A DNA stretch of 7,661 nt from Alphaproteobacteria bacterium. GTDB lineage: Bacteria; Pseudomonadota; Alphaproteobacteria; Rhizobiales; Aestuariivirgaceae. A model generated the notes under the pieces. The model did not search any database. It saw only the letters and a list, made by a program, of their open reading frames with translations, and had not been told where the DNA came from. Below, piece by piece: positions 6,954 through 7,661 of the stretch. The stretch covers positions 1 through 7,661 of the forward strand of contig VAZZ01000439.1 of the NCBI GenBank assembly GCA_005884715.1, written 5' to 3'. How positions within the stretch are numbered: the stretch's first letter is position 1; every line of letters starts with the position of its first letter. Made by a program: the position numbers and the translations under genes.

Positions 6954-6959
6954 CCTCTT
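6954..6959 (-). promoter_or_regulatory. Ribosome binding site deciding the GTG start of the amidotransferase
   Basis: On the minus strand AAGAGG lies six bases before GTG 6947. The good match and spacing support the GTG over the later in-frame ATG at residue 10. The rest of the gap 6960-7026 shows no clear promoter or terminator. Confidence 0.6.
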
Positions 6960-7026
6960 ACCAGGACGGTGTCGGTACATAGTGGTCGGGCTGATCGGGA
7001 AGCGGTTCGCGCCACAGCTGGCGGCG

Positions 7027-7335
7027 CTAGCGCGAAGCTCGCAAGGACTGCGGGACAGGCAAGGAAATGGCGGCAAGGCGCGCGGCGATGGATGGAAGAC
7101 GTGCTTCCGGGCATGTATCGGCGATTGTTTGCCATGTCGGCACATTCTGATTCATCTGGCATTGCGAAAGCCTGCCGCGGATACAGGCGATCTGGCCCTG
7201 GGCGAATACCTGTCCATTGGCCCGGCAGGTGCAGCTATGCGCCGTGGCCTGTTGAGCGAAGCCAGCCACCCCGGCAACCGCCAGGGTGACCGCGAAGAGA
7301 AATATGCGACCTACCCCATGCCCGCACCATAGCAC
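7027..7335 (-). CDS. Small secreted cysteine-rich protein of unknown function
   Basis: This is 102 residues from GTG 7335. The N-terminus has an Arg-containing start and a hydrophobic core IFLFAVTLAVAGVAGFA (11-27) ending in AQQATA, a likely signal peptide cleaved near residue 32, so the product is probably periplasmic or secreted. The mature part has five cysteines (35, 37, 51, 59, 75) in a CxC...C...C...CP layout with VPTW before the last; I recall similar short hypothetical proteins in alphaproteobacteria. No function is known to me. The odd cysteine count and the 27-residue tail after CP, poor in conserved-looking features, suggest the 3' end may be altered or that one cysteine is free. 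No strong ribosome site precedes the GTG. The neighbours are a cold-shock gene 28 bp upstream and the amidotransferase 79 bp downstream, all on one strand. Confidence 0.65.
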   Translation of the reverse strand: MLWCGHGVGRIFLFAVTLAVAGVAGFAQQATAHSCTCRANGQVFAQGQIACIRGRLSQCQMNQNVPTWQTIADTCPEARLPSIAARLAAISLPVPQSLRASR

Positions 7336-7363
7336 AGGTGGGGCGCCCGCGGAAATCGCTCAT

Positions 7364-7576
7364 CTAGAGGAGTTGCAGCTCGACAGCCTGGGGTCCGCGG
7401 CCGCGCTTGTCCGGCTGAACCTCGAAGCTGATTCTCATGCCCTCATTCAATTCAGGGATTCCTGATCGCTGGACGGCCGTGACATGCACAAAAACGTCCT
7501 TGCCGCCGCCTTCCGGCGATACGAATCCGTAGCCTTTGGCCTGATTGAAAAACTTGATAGTGCCATTCTGGCGCAT
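7364..7576 (-). CDS. Cold-shock domain protein (CspA family)
   Basis: This is a 70-residue single cold-shock domain, the usual size. It has the two nucleic-acid-binding motifs, RNP1 KGYGFV (14-19) and RNP2 DVFVHV (27-32), preceded by the family opening GTIKFFN and followed by a basic C-terminal strand (PDKRGRGPQAVELQLL). These cytoplasmic proteins bind single-stranded RNA or DNA and relax RNA structure; many are induced by cold or growth changes, and regulation of this one is not shown. ATG 7576 has AAGGAG ten bases upstream (7587-7592). No terminator with a T-run follows the stop, so read-through into the small secreted-protein gene is possible. Confidence 0.95.
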   Translation of the reverse strand: MRQNGTIKFFNQAKGYGFVSPEGGGKDVFVHVTAVQRSGIPELNEGMRISFEVQPDKRGRGPQAVELQLL

Positions 7577-7633
7577 GCGGGGAATGCTCCTTGTCCCGTT
7601 TCCTCAACTGCCCTGCCACGGAATGTGGACTTC

Positions 7634-7661
7634 CGATTACAGGGAAGGCACAGCTCGTCAA
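7634..7661 (-). promoter_or_regulatory. Possible promoter of the cold-shock gene
   Basis: On the minus strand TTGACG (7656-7661, at the window edge) and TAATCG (7634-7639) are 16 bp apart, resembling -35 and -10 boxes. A start point near 7627 would leave a leader of about 50 bases before the ATG. The -10 match is imperfect, so this is tentative. Confidence 0.3.

Noticed and set aside
6522..7289. 255-codon plus-strand frame across the amidotransferase and secreted-protein genes
   Set aside because: It is antisense to a gene with a full catalytic triad and shows no motifs of its own.
7341..7348. GGGCGCCC palindrome after the cold-shock gene as a terminator
   Set aside because: The 8-bp palindrome has no loop and no following T-run.

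Overview
This GC-rich window looks like a chromosomal segment of an alphaproteobacterium. That placement rests on the GC-leaning wobble positions, the cold-shock protein, the YcaD-like transporter pair and the small cysteine-rich secreted protein; I cannot name a genus. It holds seven protein genes (one cut by the left edge, one broken by a frameshift), one small gene fragment and a diverged direct repeat. No rRNA, tRNA, CRISPR array or transposase was seen.

Left third (1-1887). A minus-strand reading frame is open from 1662 to the first base, 554 codons without a stop. It encodes an SGNH/GDSL-type hydrolase with a beta-rich N-terminal part, an extra beta-rich insertion before the catalytic Asp-His block, and a C-terminal segment of a kind I associate with phage tail or structural proteins. 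The plus-strand frames here are shadows. Upstream of it lies a gene-poor stretch (1663-1887) with an imperfect inverted repeat and a short remnant of a metallo-beta-lactamase-fold gene.

Middle (1888-3831). On the minus strand, a glyoxalase II/YcbL-like hydrolase gene is followed after 20 bp by a DadA/PuuB-like FAD amine/amino-acid oxidoreductase. The oxidoreductase is frameshifted near 2745 and appears to lack about 20 residues there, so it is probably a pseudogene. A 61-bp direct repeat (56/61 identical by hand count) lies inside the intact hydrolase gene and again beyond the 3' end of the oxidoreductase. This points to a past duplication, recombination or insertion.

Right half (3832-7661). 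Divergent from the hydrolase is a tandem pair of paralogous YcaD-like MFS transporters whose genes overlap by 8 bp and are probably co-translated. Their end overlaps by 29 bp, tail to tail, with a class I glutamine amidotransferase gene. Further right, also on the minus strand, are a small secreted cysteine-rich protein of unknown function and a 70-residue cold-shock protein. Apart from the SGNH/remnant/repeat/pseudogene stretch in the first 3.3 kb, this reads as ordinary chromosome. I see no clear new defence or mobile system, and the most unusual material is in that left part.
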